Assembly (NCBI RefSeq): GCF_003443895.1
Contig: NZ_QQOA01000033.1
Coordinates: 1 to 64,000 of the forward strand
Reading direction: 5' to 3'
Length of the DNA stretch: 64,000 nucleotides
Origin: Paraburkholderia phosphatilytica
Lineage (GTDB): Bacteria; Pseudomonadota; Gammaproteobacteria; Burkholderiales; Burkholderiaceae
Part shown: positions 33,343-41,912 of the stretch, one piece after another
Numbering within the stretch: position 1 is the stretch's first letter
Layout of the letters: every line of letters starts with the position of its first letter
The notes under the pieces: model-generated
What the model was told of the DNA's origin: nothing
Database searches by the model: none
What the model saw: only the letters and a program-made list of their open reading frames with translations
Made by a program: the position numbers and the translations under genes

Positions 33343-34416
33343 GTGACGGATCTGTCGGACCTGATGCGCACCATCTCGGCGCCGGGCAGCGTGGCCGGCG
33401 CCGGCATCGGGCTGCTGTGCGCGCTGGTGCTGGGCGCGACCGCGCAGCTGCTGGCAGCGCACGACGTCGCGCGGCAGCGGCGTCCGCGCGCGTGGCGTCG
33501 CGCGCTGCTCGCGGCGACGGGCGCGATGCTCGCCGGCTGGCTCGCGGCTGGAATCGGCGGCGGGCTCGACGCGATCGTCGCGGCCACGTGCGCCGCGGGT
33601 GCGACGGTCGGGTACTTCGTGCGTCGCGATCTGTCGCGCCGGCTCGCGCGCATCGCGCTCGTCGGCTGCGCGAGCGGCGCGGCCGCGCTCGGCGGCGGCC
33701 TGCTGCGTTACGTCGTCTCGCGCACGCATGCGGACGCGCTGTTTCGCTTCGAACTGTGCGGCGCGGTTTTCCTGGGTGCGCTGATCTTTGCCGCGTCCGC
33801 GATCGCGCTCGCGAGACTGCAGGGCGTGCTGCGACGACGCTACGCGCGTTCGCCCGGCGTCCACCTCCATTCACTCGACTTCCTGCTGCTCGACGCGTTC
33901 GCGTTCGTGCTGTGCGCGTGGCTCGCATGGGGCTTTGTCACGGAGCACACCGCGCCCGCTGGGACCGCCGCGCTGTTCGCGATCGGTGCGCTCGCGGCGG
34001 CGCTCGGCGTGCATCTGACGATGGCGTTCGACGGCTGGCCCGCGCAGGCGCTGACGGCGCGCGCGCTGCGCGTATCGGCGCGTCACTGCGGTGCGTTGCG
34101 CGACAGCGGCCGCGAGATGGCCGTCGATGAATGGTGGGGTTGGAATCCGTGCGTGGAACCCGGTGGGGGCCATTCGAGCGCTGCTGGAGGCGGCGTCGAC
34201 CTGCGAGCGTCGGCAAAGGAGTGTGTGGCGGCCCGCGGCCCGAGCCTGGGAGCGCGGCGAGCGAGCTGGCAAGCGAGCTGGCGAGTAAGCGGCGAACTAC
34301 CCGCGCGGAACACGCTGCATGTCCGGCCAGCTTCGCGCAGCAGTATCGGTGGCAGCAGTAACGGTAATGACGGAAACAACCGTCGGCGACGGTCCCGCGC
34401 GGCGCAGCGCTGCTGA
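33343..34416 (+). CDS. Predicted multi-pass membrane protein with disordered C-terminal tail
   Basis: A 357-residue protein starting at GTG 33343 behind a very strong AAAGGAGGGGCC site. About seven hydrophobic segments lie in the first 240 residues (GAGIGLLCALVLGATAQLL, ALLAATGAMLAGWLAAGIG and so on). The last ~100 residues are Gly/Ser/Arg-rich low complexity (GGGHSSAAGGGVDLRASAK) and look unlike folded protein. I recognise no family. The tail could be read-through of former non-coding sequence after loss of an earlier stop. Confidence 0.6.
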   Translation: MTDLSDLMRTISAPGSVAGAGIGLLCALVLGATAQLLAAHDVARQRRPRAWRRALLAATGAMLAGWLAAGIGGGLDAIVAATCAAGATVGYFVRRDLSRRLARIALVGCASGAAALGGGLLRYVVSRTHADALFRFELCGAVFLGALIFAASAIALARLQGVLRRRYARSPGVHLHSLDFLLLDAFAFVLCAWLAWGFVTEHTAPAGTAALFAIGALAAALGVHLTMAFDGWPAQALTARALRVSARHCGALRDSGREMAVDEWWGWNPCVEPGGGHSSAAGGGVDLRASAKECVAARGPSLGARRASWQASWRVSGELPARNTLHVRPASRSSIGGSSNGNDGNNRRRRSRAAQRC

Positions 34417-34448
34417 AGCGCTCCGCCGCCGGGTCCGCATGGCCGGCA

Positions 34449-34748
34449 TCAGTCGGCCGCCTGCGGCGTGAACTCGCGATAGAACTGCGTCTTGCGGCTG
34501 AAGATCAGTTCCGCGAGGAAGTCGGCGTCGTAGGCCTTGTGCAGATGCGCGTGAAACCGCTCGATGTACGCGGTGATGCGCGCGATTTCGCTGGAGACGC
34601 TGCTGAGTGCATCGAGCGTCGCGTGGTCCCAGCGAAAGCGCAGACCGAGGTCGCTGAAAGCGGCGTTGTAGGCGCTCAGATGCGCGTCGTCGGGCATCTG
34701 GACAGCGGCGGATTGCCGGGAAGGCGAGAGAAGCGTGGCAGTCGTCAT
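34449..34748 (-). CDS. Small conserved hypothetical protein under the oxalate-region promoter element
   Basis: A 99-residue helical protein (MTTATLLSPSRQSAAVQM; LSSVSSEIARITAYIERFHA; LIFSRKTQFYREFTPQ) with no signal peptide or known domain. CAGGAGCC precedes ATG 34748. Its promoter carries the same fixed-geometry element as those of the OxlT-like and PanE-like genes, so it is probably part of that regulon. Confidence 0.65.
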   Translation of the reverse strand: MTTATLLSPSRQSAAVQMPDDAHLSAYNAAFSDLGLRFRWDHATLDALSSVSSEIARITAYIERFHAHLHKAYDADFLAELIFSRKTQFYREFTPQAAD

Positions 34749-34791
34749 GGCGGGCTCCTGGTGCAGTTGCAGTCGAGTCAGTGAACTCGAC

Positions 34792-34833
34792 TCCAGCATA
34801 GGGGTCGCCAATGATTAACAACAGTTAAAGTTT
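34792..34833 (-). promoter_or_regulatory. Shared LysR-type promoter element P1
   Basis: On the minus strand: AAACTTTAACT, then 22 bases, then TATGCTGGA. Inside lies TTAAC-N4-GTTAA, a LysR-type inverted repeat that also fits the TNA-N7-TNA pattern of CbbR-like regulators. Drives the 99-residue gene ending at 34449. Confidence 0.6.
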
Positions 34834-34853
34834 TATCGAATAACCATAAGTGC

Positions 34854-35798
34854 TCATTTATGGACGATCAGTTCGTTGACGCGCGTGATCTGTTCGATGC
34901 ACTGCGCGCCTTCCTCGAGCAGGAAGTGCCGGAACGCCAGCGCGACCGGCGGCAGGCGTTTGTTCTTCCGGTGCACGACGTACCAGTTGAGCATCACCGG
35001 GAAGCCTTCGACGTCGAGCACGACGAGGTTGCCGACCTGCAGTTCGAGACTGATGGTGTGCGCGGACAGGAACGCGATGCCCATGCCGGCGATCACCGCC
35101 TGCTTGATCGTCTCGGTGCTCTTGATCTCCATCGCGATCTTGAAATTGGTCAGGCGCCCGGCGAAGCCTTCCTCCATCGAATTCCACGTGTCCGAGCCAC
35201 GCTCGCGCACGACGAACGCCTCGCTCGCGAGCTGGCTCATGCGGATGTTGCGCTTGCCGGCGAGCGGATGCGACGGCGACGCGACAATCACATACGGGTG
35301 CGGCGCAAACGGCTCCGTCACGGCGTCCAGTTCGCGCGGCGGCCGGACCATCACCGCGAGGTCCGTCTGGTTGGTGGCGAGCTGATGCAGCGTTTCCTCG
35401 CGGTTGTGCACCGCGAGATTCAGGACGACGCCGGTGTAGCGCCGCGTGAATTCGGCAAGCAGCCGCGGAAAAAAGTAGTCGCCGGCGCTGATCACCGCGA
35501 CGTTCAGCTTGCCGCCGGAGATGCCCTTCAGCTGTCCCATCGCCTCGTCGACCTCATGGAACTGCTGGATGATGGCGCGGCTGTAATGAAGCATCTCGGT
35601 GCCGGCGGGCGTCAGGTAGATCTTCTTGCCGAGCTGTTCGAAGAGCGGCAGACCCGCGTGCTCCTCCAGCTGGCGCACCTGGGTCGAGACCGCGGGTTGG
35701 GTCAGGTGCAGTTCCTCCGCGGCGCGCGAGAAGCTCAGATGGCGCGCGACGGTCTCGAACACCTTCAGCTGCCGCAGCGTCGCGTTACGCATCGTCAT
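34854..35798 (-). CDS. LysR-family regulator, CbbR-like
   Basis: A 314-residue LysR protein. The HTH region is LRQLKVFETVARHLSFSRAA with LHLTQPAVSTQVRQLEEHAG. The effector domain has MVRPPRELDAVTEPFAPHP and ETIKQAVIAGMGIAFLSAHT, wording very close to CbbR, the regulator of Calvin-cycle genes. No cbb genes are in the window; the neighbours are oxalate genes. It is divergent from the OxlT-like gene, and a matching promoter element occurs at three nearby genes. I infer that it activates the oxalate regulon. Confidence 0.9.
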   Translation of the reverse strand: MTMRNATLRQLKVFETVARHLSFSRAAEELHLTQPAVSTQVRQLEEHAGLPLFEQLGKKIYLTPAGTEMLHYSRAIIQQFHEVDEAMGQLKGISGGKLNVAVISAGDYFFPRLLAEFTRRYTGVVLNLAVHNREETLHQLATNQTDLAVMVRPPRELDAVTEPFAPHPYVIVASPSHPLAGKRNIRMSQLASEAFVVRERGSDTWNSMEEGFAGRLTNFKIAMEIKSTETIKQAVIAGMGIAFLSAHTISLELQVGNLVVLDVEGFPVMLNWYVVHRKNKRLPPVALAFRHFLLEEGAQCIEQITRVNELIVHK

Positions 35799-36152
35799 GG
35801 TCGATGTATACAGAAAAATGAATGATCATGATAACAAAGTTTAATTATTAGTAATTCAGCAATCACCCTAGCATGGAACCTGATGCACGGAGCTTACGAT
35901 CTGACAGGTATCGGGTAAACGCCAGGCGCAAAGCCCTGTCAGATAAGGAAAGTGATTATTTCGAATGGCTTTCTGTTTTGCTTGAACAGTTTAATGAGGT
36001 CCTGGAAAAGCCTCACGCTTTGAACGGTTTGATAATCCAGAACCGGAAAAAGCCTGAATGATTTTGCCAATTCAATAATAAAACTATAAGACGGGATGCA
36101 TGGAGCACGGTCAAAAGACCGGCTGATCAAATAGATAGCGGAGACAAGGCAA
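35799..36152. other. AT-rich intergenic region and long leader of the OxlT-like gene
   Basis: 354 bases, visibly richer in A and T than anything else in the window. It contains the P3 promoter element (35836-35877) and then about 270 bases of likely untranslated leader before ATG 36153. A 62-codon open frame at 35873-36061 begins on top of the P3 -10 region and has no ribosome binding site, so I do not call it. No terminator-like hairpin with a T-run was seen. Confidence 0.6.
35836..35877 (+). promoter_or_regulatory. Shared LysR-type promoter element P3
   Basis: AAAGTTTAATT, 22 bases, then TAGCATGGA. The spacing is identical to P1 and P2, with substitutions at a few positions. It lies between the CbbR-like gene and the OxlT-like gene and points toward the latter. 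Confidence 0.55.
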
Positions 36153-37508
36153 ATGAATGAGCTTAACAGGCAGGTTGCTGCACCATCGGTTTTAAGCAAC
36201 CGCTGGTTTCAACTGATAATCGGGCTGCTATGCATGGCGCTGGTTGCCAATCTTCAATATGCATGGACGCTGTTCGTCACGCCAATGAACTCCAGGCATC
36301 ATTGGGGTGTGGCTTCAATTCAGTTTGCCTTTTCCATTTTCATTCTGACTGAAACCTGGCTGGTGCCGATCGAAGGCTGGCTGGTCGATAAATTCGGTCC
36401 GCGTCCGGTGGTGGCGGCCGGCGCGGTGTGCGCGGGTCTCGCGTGGGTGATGAACTCGTACGCGACGACGCTGCCGGAACTGTATATCTCGTCGGTGATT
36501 GCGGGTGTGGGCGCCGGCTGCGTGTACGGCACCTGCGTCGGCAATGCGCTGAAGCTGTTCCCGGACCGGCGCGGTCTCGCGGCGGGCCTGACGGCGGCGG
36601 GCTTCGGCGCGGGCGCGGCGGTCACGGTGATTCCGATCGCGAACATGATTACGCGCTCCGGCTACGAGCAGACGTTTCTGTTCTTCGGCATTGTCCAGGG
36701 CATCTGCATTTTCGTGCTCGCGCTGCTGCTGAAAAAACCGCAACCCGGCACCATCGTCGCGAAGAAGCGCAAATTCGCGGTCACCAAAATCGACTATACG
36801 CCGGGCCAGATGATTAAAACCCCGGTTTTCTGGGTGATTTACGCCGCGTTTGTCGCCGTGGCGGCAGGCGGATTGATGGCAACCGCGCAAATCGGCCCGA
36901 TTGCAAAAGACTGGGGCCTCGCCCGAATTCCGATGAATCTGTTCGGCGTCACGCTGCCGTTATTGACCGCCACTGTCTCGATCGACAATATCTGCAACGG
37001 ATTTACGCGCCCATTGTGCGGACTCGTGTCCGATAAAATCGGTCGCGAAAATACCATGTTCCTGATTTTCGTCGGCGAAGGACTCGCGCTGCTCGGCATG
37101 ATGCAATACGGCACGAACCCCTATGCGTTCATGACTTTCGCCGCGCTGATCTTCCTGTTCTGGGGCGAAATCTTCTCGATCTTCCCGGCCATCTGCGCCG
37201 ACACGTTCGGCAGCCGTTATGCGGCGGCAAATGCGGGCACGCTGTACACGGCGAAGGGCACGGCGTCGCTGATCGTGCCGATCGCGTCGCTGCTGTCGGC
37301 CTCCGGCGGCTGGAGCGCGGTGTTCGTTGCGGCCGCAGTGATCACGATCGCAGCCGGCATCGCGTCGAAGTTCGTGATCGCACCGATGCGCGCACGCTGG
37401 ATCGCGCAGACCGACGAGCCCGCGGCTTTAAACGCGACGGCCACGCCGGCGGCGAGCGCGGCCGGCGCATCGCGCCTCACGCACTGGCCCGAGCAGACCG
37501 GCGAGTGA
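36153..37508 (+). CDS. oxlT: OxlT-like oxalate/formate antiporter (MFS)
   Basis: A 451-residue, 12-helix MFS protein of the oxalate:formate antiporter family. LSNRWFQLIIGLLCMALVAN then QYAWTLFVTP form helix 1, VDKFGPRPVVAAG is the 2-3 loop, and FPDRRGLAAGLTAAGFGAG is family-typical. Arg-286 (NGFTRPLCG) and Lys-368 (LYTAKGTAS) are positioned like OxlT Arg-272 and Lys-355, which bind oxalate; that assignment is inference from spacing. The first ~60 codons use more A/T-ending codons than the rest, continuing the AT-rich leader. It would bring in oxalate for Frc. Confidence 0.85.
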   Translation: MNELNRQVAAPSVLSNRWFQLIIGLLCMALVANLQYAWTLFVTPMNSRHHWGVASIQFAFSIFILTETWLVPIEGWLVDKFGPRPVVAAGAVCAGLAWVMNSYATTLPELYISSVIAGVGAGCVYGTCVGNALKLFPDRRGLAAGLTAAGFGAGAAVTVIPIANMITRSGYEQTFLFFGIVQGICIFVLALLLKKPQPGTIVAKKRKFAVTKIDYTPGQMIKTPVFWVIYAAFVAVAAGGLMATAQIGPIAKDWGLARIPMNLFGVTLPLLTATVSIDNICNGFTRPLCGLVSDKIGRENTMFLIFVGEGLALLGMMQYGTNPYAFMTFAALIFLFWGEIFSIFPAICADTFGSRYAAANAGTLYTAKGTASLIVPIASLLSASGGWSAVFVAAAVITIAAGIASKFVIAPMRARWIAQTDEPAALNATATPAASAAGASRLTHWPEQTGE

Positions 37509-37742
37509 ACTGACGTTTCCTTCATTTCGCTCGCGCGAAATCGAGGCCCGCTTCATCGACTGCACGCACGGCCGGGGTCCAGTGGACACGGCGCCGAGTG
37601 CCGCGATGCGAAGCGGGCTTCGGACGTTGCAAGCGCCTCGAATATCGAAAGCGCCGAAAGCTTCAACGCGGGACCGACGGCGGGCCGACCCGGTCCGCGC
37701 GGATCCGGAGTTGCCGGCGCCGGGCCGAACGTATCGCTGACC

Positions 37743-38732
37743 ATGAACGTTTCACTGCATCAACTGAAGGTTTTCATCGCCGTCGCGCGCGAGCAGAGCT
37801 TTACGCGCGCGGCGCGCGAATTCGATCTCACGCAGTCGGCGGTGAGCCGCTGCATTCGCGAACTCGAGGACGCGATCGACCTGAAGCTGTTCGATCGCAC
37901 GACGCGCCAGGTCGAGTTGACCAGCGCGGGCGCGACGCTCGAGCGGCGCATCGGGCGGCTGCTCGACGAGATCGAGCTCACGCTGCTGGAAGGTCGCGCC
38001 GCGCATGAGGGGCACACGGGGCTCGTGATCGTCGCGAGCAATCCGGTGCTGTCGACAGGCTGGGTGCCGGAGGCGCTCGCGCGCTGCGCGAAAGTGTCGC
38101 CGGCGCTCGTCGTGTCGATGCGCGATCTGTCGCAGTCGGCGGTGATGACGGCGGTCGCGCAGGGCGAAGTCGACTTCGGTCTCGTGTCGGGCGCGGAGCC
38201 CTTGCCGGCGGATGGCTGCATCGACGGTCTGCGTGCGCAGCCGCTGTTCGCGACGCCGCTGTGCGCCGTGCTGCCGGCCACGCATCCGCTCGCGAAGGAG
38301 ACCACGCTGACGTGGGCCGCGCTCGAATCGATGCCGCTCGTCACGCTTAATGAAGACAGCGGCGTGCGAGCGGCCGTCGCGCGCGCGCTCGGCTCAGGAC
38401 GCGCGCGCGGGCGGCCGTTGCAGGCGCTCGGTCACGTCGCGGCCGTGTGGCGGATGGTCGAACTGCAACTGGGCGTCGGGATTCTGCCGGTCGGCGAGCA
38501 CTGGCCCGACGTGCCGGAGCATCTCGTCGTGCGGCCGCTCACGCCGGACCAACGGATCGTCACGCAGCTGGTGCGTCGACGCAACCGGTCGCTGCGGCCG
38601 AATGCCGAGACGGTATGGACGCAGTTTGCGTCGGTCGACGAGGCGATGGATTCTGCAATGACTGGTGCAATCACGCCGGAGCCGGTCGTGACGGAAATCG
38701 GTCGGCCGAAGGGACTCGCGCGGGTGGCCTGA
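37743..38732 (+). CDS. LysR-family transcriptional regulator
   Basis: A 329-residue LysR protein: MNVSLHQLKVFIAVAREQSF, then TRAAREFDLTQSAVSRCIRE and FDRTTRQVELTSAG form the DNA-binding domain, and an effector-binding domain follows with GLVIVASNPVLSTGWVPEAL. The ATG at 37743 directly gives the standard N-terminus. It follows the OxlT-like gene after 234 bases without a shared operon sign. A hairpin GCGGGCCGC-N11-GCGGCCCGC (38740-38768) lies just after it but lacks a T-run. Targets unknown. Confidence 0.9.
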   Translation: MNVSLHQLKVFIAVAREQSFTRAAREFDLTQSAVSRCIRELEDAIDLKLFDRTTRQVELTSAGATLERRIGRLLDEIELTLLEGRAAHEGHTGLVIVASNPVLSTGWVPEALARCAKVSPALVVSMRDLSQSAVMTAVAQGEVDFGLVSGAEPLPADGCIDGLRAQPLFATPLCAVLPATHPLAKETTLTWAALESMPLVTLNEDSGVRAAVARALGSGRARGRPLQALGHVAAVWRMVELQLGVGILPVGEHWPDVPEHLVVRPLTPDQRIVTQLVRRRNRSLRPNAETVWTQFASVDEAMDSAMTGAITPEPVVTEIGRPKGLARVA

Positions 38733-38920
38733 GCGCGCTGCGGGCCGCTGCTGGTTGCCGCGGCCCGCGCGCGGTGCACGACAAAGCGCGATAAAGCCGC
38801 AGCGCAGCGCACGACAAACCGCAACGCAAAAAATAGGGAGAACGGCAAAACATCTGCCGCTCCCCCGTCCTGGAAACTGTTGCTGGTTTGCTCCGATTCG
38901 CCGGCGCGGTGGAGGAACCG

Positions 38921-39898
38921 TCAAGCCGCCTGCATCGCCATCCGTTCACGCTGCTTGACGAGCGCGAGCACAGTGTCGATGGTCGGCGTCGCTTCGCCGA
39001 CGAGACGCCCCATCTCCTGCACGACCGTCAGCAGCGGATCGATCTCCATCGGGCGGCGGTTTTCGAGGTCCACGAGCATCGACGTCTTGTGCGCGCCCAC
39101 CGCACCCGCGCCGTCGATCCGCTTCTCGACGTCGACGCGGAAATGCACGCCCAGCTGGTCGCCGATGCGCTTCGCCTCGAGCATCATCGTGCGCGACACG
39201 GCGCGCGTCGCGGGGTCGCTCGTGATGACGTCGAGCGTTGCGTGGGTGAGGGCGCTGATCGGGTTGAAGCACAGATTGCCCCACAGCTTCAGCCAGATTT
39301 CGTCGCGGATCGTGTCGCGGATCGGCGCGTCGAAACCGGCCGCCTGCATCATCTCGTGCAGCGCGACGACGCGCTGCGTGCGCTCGCCGCTCGGTTCGCC
39401 GATCGGAAACTTCTTGCCGTAGGTGTGCTTGATGACGCCCGGCTCGACGATCTCCGCAGCCGGATACAGCACGCAGCCGATCGCGCGCTCGGGGCCGAGC
39501 CGCGTCCATTGCAGGCCGTCCGGATCGACGCTTGTCAGCCGCGTGCCGGCGAACTTGCCGCCGTGCTCGTGGAAGTACCAGTAGGGAATGCCGTTGACGC
39601 CGGTGACGACGGCCGTGTGCTTGCCGAGCAGCGGCTGCATCGACTCGACCACCGCCGGCACCGAATGCGCCTTCAGCGTGATGATCACGTAGTCCTGCAC
39701 GCCGAGTTCGCGCGGATCGGACGTGCAGCGCACGTTCGCCACGACTTCGCCCTCGTCCGAGATCACGCGCACGCCGCGCTCGCGCATGGCGGCCAGATGC
39801 GGCCCCCGCGCGATGAAACTGACGTCGGCGCCGGCGCGCGCGAGCTGCGCGCCCATCAATCCGCCGATCGCACCTGCTCCGAAGATGCAGATCTTCAT
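38921..39898 (-). CDS. 2-dehydropantoate 2-reductase-like protein (PanE/ApbA family)
   Basis: A 325-residue two-domain reductase. The N-terminal Rossmann motif MKICIFGAGAIGGLMGAQLA binds NADPH, and the C-terminal helical domain has the catalytic-lysine segment RDEIWLKLWGNLCFNPISAL. PanE makes pantoate for CoA; relatives reduce other 2-keto acids. TTGGAGGAGAAC precedes ATG 39898. Its promoter carries the P2 element shared with the oxalate-region genes, so it may supply CoA during oxalyl-CoA turnover or reduce a C2/C3 keto acid from oxalate. Both are inference. Confidence 0.88.
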   Translation of the reverse strand: MKICIFGAGAIGGLMGAQLARAGADVSFIARGPHLAAMRERGVRVISDEGEVVANVRCTSDPRELGVQDYVIITLKAHSVPAVVESMQPLLGKHTAVVTGVNGIPYWYFHEHGGKFAGTRLTSVDPDGLQWTRLGPERAIGCVLYPAAEIVEPGVIKHTYGKKFPIGEPSGERTQRVVALHEMMQAAGFDAPIRDTIRDEIWLKLWGNLCFNPISALTHATLDVITSDPATRAVSRTMMLEAKRIGDQLGVHFRVDVEKRIDGAGAVGAHKTSMLVDLENRRPMEIDPLLTVVQEMGRLVGEATPTIDTVLALVKQRERMAMQAA

Positions 39899-40033
39899 CG
39901 TTCTCCTCCAACCCAATGACATGAAACCGCGTGCCCGTTCTTGCGCGTGACCTGGCGTGGGGTTCGCCGCCATGCGCGGCGCGCCGGCCGTGCGCATACG
40001 CACGGGGCGCCGTGTCAGCGACAGGCTATGGAG

Positions 40034-40075
40034 TCCAGCATAAAAGGCTGGGACGATTGAAGATAGTTAAAGTTT
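40034..40075 (-). promoter_or_regulatory. Shared LysR-type promoter element P2
   Basis: On the minus strand: AAACTTTAACT, 22 bases, TATGCTGGA. The two boxes and the spacing equal those of P1, and both have AATC six bases after the first box. Lies about 135 bases before the PanE-like start. Confidence 0.6.
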
Positions 40076-40077
40076 GT

Positions 40078-40114
40078 CGCCTGAATCATTAGCTATTGCT
40101 TATGGATTCAGGCG
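40078..40114. repeat. Perfect inverted repeat upstream of P2
   Basis: CGCCTGAATC, 17 AT-rich bases, GATTCAGGCG. It abuts P2 on its upstream side. It could be an extra regulator site or the end hairpin of a divergent transcript. Confidence 0.55.
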
Positions 40115-40410
40115 TGGCATCGCACTCGGTGCGCGAGCCGGAAGCTCACGCCGGGTGGGTTCGGGAGCGCTTCGCAACGACGGTTTAGGACGGATTCTGA
40201 GGAGGTTGGGACGAATACAAGAATCGTCCTATCGAATGCAAAAAAGCGTGCTTCTACACTGATCTTCTTTCACCGGGTCGCGCGGTGCGATGAATGACAG
40301 GTCCAGCCGGGCCGCGTCGTTTCCTCATCGGTTCGCGCCGCCGCCGTGCCGGTTTTTGTCCTCACGGTTGCTCAGCCCGTTTTCCTGTTTCTGCCTGCGA
40401 GATTTACGTG

Positions 40411-41622
40411 ATGTTCACACGTCGATACCTGGCGCGCAGGCAGGTCGTTTCCCCGAACGCGAGCGCCGCGGCGCTTCCGGAACGCGAGTCCCCGATCGGC
40501 TCCGCGGCGCGTATCGCGCTGCTCGCCGGCCTGCTGGGTACACTCGGCGCATCCGCCGCGTGGAGCGAGGCGTCGCCGTCGACCCTGACGGCACACCGAC
40601 TCGCGGAAACGTCCCTGCATGACGCGCAACCCGATTCGTCCTCCGCCGCTTCGCCGATGCTGCTCGCGCTGTGCCGCACCGACCCGCAACTGTGCAGCGC
40701 GTCCGGCGCCGAGCGCGTGCAACACCAGTGGCGCGGCAAGATCGTGCGCCCCGACGCGACACCGCTGTCGACCGCCGCGCCGTTCGCCGCGAACAGCGCG
40801 GTTGCAACCGTGCTGGCCGGCTCGATCGACGGCACGTTGCGGCTCGCGCTGCAGCGCGCCGACGTGCCGGCTGGCATCGTGACGCAGCTGAAGCAGATCT
40901 TCGGCGCGCGCCTGAATCTCGATGCGCCGGCGCAGCCGGGCGACAGCTGGCGTGTCCAGTACGACCGCACCGCCGACAGCGCGGACGTTCGCGTGACGGC
41001 CGTCGAGCTGCACGTCGCGGGCGACACGTGGCGCGCGGCCTGGTTCGACGGCGGCTGGTACACGTTCGACGGCGAGCCGCTCAGCGCCATGCCGTTCGCG
41101 ACGCCGGTCGCCTACACGCGCATCAGCTCTCCATTCGGCATGCGCGTGCATCCGGTCATGGGTCAGGCGCACATGCATACCGGCGTCGACTTCGCCGCGC
41201 CGCTCGGCACGCCGGTGCATGCCGCGGCGCCAGGCGTCGTGGTGGCAGCCGGCTGGGAGCACGGCTATGGCAACCGTGTCGTGGTGCGTCACGCGGACGG
41301 TTATTCGACGGTCTACGGACATCTGTCGAAGCTCGCGAAAGGGCTGCGCGCCGGCATGACCGTGACGGCAGCGGACACGATCGGAAAGGTGGGCAGCACC
41401 GGGACGTCGACGGGTCCGCATCTGCACTTCGAGGTGCGCGTGGCCGATCAGCCGGTCGATCCGATGACGCTCACCGGCGACGGCGCAACGCCGCCGCTTT
41501 CGCCCGCGCAGCGGCTAGCGTTCGAAGCCGCGATTGCCGGCATGCGCGAGCGTTTCGCGACCGCCGACGCCGTCAAGGTCCGCACCGCATCGACCGACAC
41601 CGAGGTTCGCGCGGCCTACTGA
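40411..41622 (+). CDS. M23-family metallopeptidase (LytM domain), membrane-anchored
   Basis: A 403-residue peptidoglycan endopeptidase. One hydrophobic segment (about residues 33-50) after an Arg-rich N-terminus serves as anchor or signal. The C-terminal LytM domain keeps all zinc ligands: His-256 and Asp-260 (HTGVDFAAP), the catalytic His-304 (YGHLSK), and His-337/His-339 (PHLHFEV). It should cleave cell-wall cross-links. ATG 40411 is chosen over the frame reaching 40294. A terminator follows. Confidence 0.88.
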   Translation: MFTRRYLARRQVVSPNASAAALPERESPIGSAARIALLAGLLGTLGASAAWSEASPSTLTAHRLAETSLHDAQPDSSSAASPMLLALCRTDPQLCSASGAERVQHQWRGKIVRPDATPLSTAAPFAANSAVATVLAGSIDGTLRLALQRADVPAGIVTQLKQIFGARLNLDAPAQPGDSWRVQYDRTADSADVRVTAVELHVAGDTWRAAWFDGGWYTFDGEPLSAMPFATPVAYTRISSPFGMRVHPVMGQAHMHTGVDFAAPLGTPVHAAAPGVVVAAGWEHGYGNRVVVRHADGYSTVYGHLSKLAKGLRAGMTVTAADTIGKVGSTGTSTGPHLHFEVRVADQPVDPMTLTGDGATPPLSPAQRLAFEAAIAGMRERFATADAVKVRTASTDTEVRAAY

Positions 41623-41651
41623 AGCCGATACGAAGCGTTCTCCATCACACG

Positions 41652-41691
41652 ACGACCCGCCCGGTTCCCGCCGGCCGGGTCGTTTTCTTTT
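41652..41691 (+). terminator. Rho-independent terminator after the M23 peptidase gene
   Basis: ACGACCCG ... CGGGTCGT, eight-base outer arms closing a GC-rich loop, followed by TTTCTTTT. Confidence 0.8.
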
Positions 41692-41912
41692 CGCACGTTT
41701 CGTCGGGCGGATTCACAAATCCGACATGCTGACGACACGAATCCATGTATCGATGCAATGCCGGACGCGACGCCCGCTGCCGGCGCTTGCGATCGGCTAC
41801 GCCGCGGGATTTAATACCGCCGTACCAGGCGGACGGCCCGGCACGATGCAATGCGACGCGACGCACTTCGAGTCCACCAGAGTCCACCAATCAGAACAGA
41901 ACGGAGAACGAG

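Larger units (their letters stand above)
39899..40410. other. 512-base intergenic region with P2 element and inverted repeats
   Basis: Contains the P2 promoter of the PanE-like gene, a hairpin CCGTGCG-CATA-CGCACGG (39988-40005) in its leader, and an inverted repeat CGCCTGAATC-N17-GATTCAGGCG (40078-40114) just upstream of P2. From 40115 to 40410 is the leader of the peptidase gene. No gene is supported; a 62-codon frame at 40074-40262 overlaps the repeat and looks random. Confidence 0.6.

Noticed and set aside
34854..35798. Calling the LysR protein cbbR outright
   Set aside because: Wording is CbbR-like, but no Calvin-cycle genes are nearby and the context is oxalate use.
35873..36061. 62-codon open frame in the OxlT leader
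   Set aside because: Its ATG lies on the P3 -10 region, it has no ribosome binding site, and its product resembles no protein.
38740..38768. Terminator after the LysR gene at 37743
   Set aside because: The hairpin has an 11-base loop and no T-run, so it was noted but not called.
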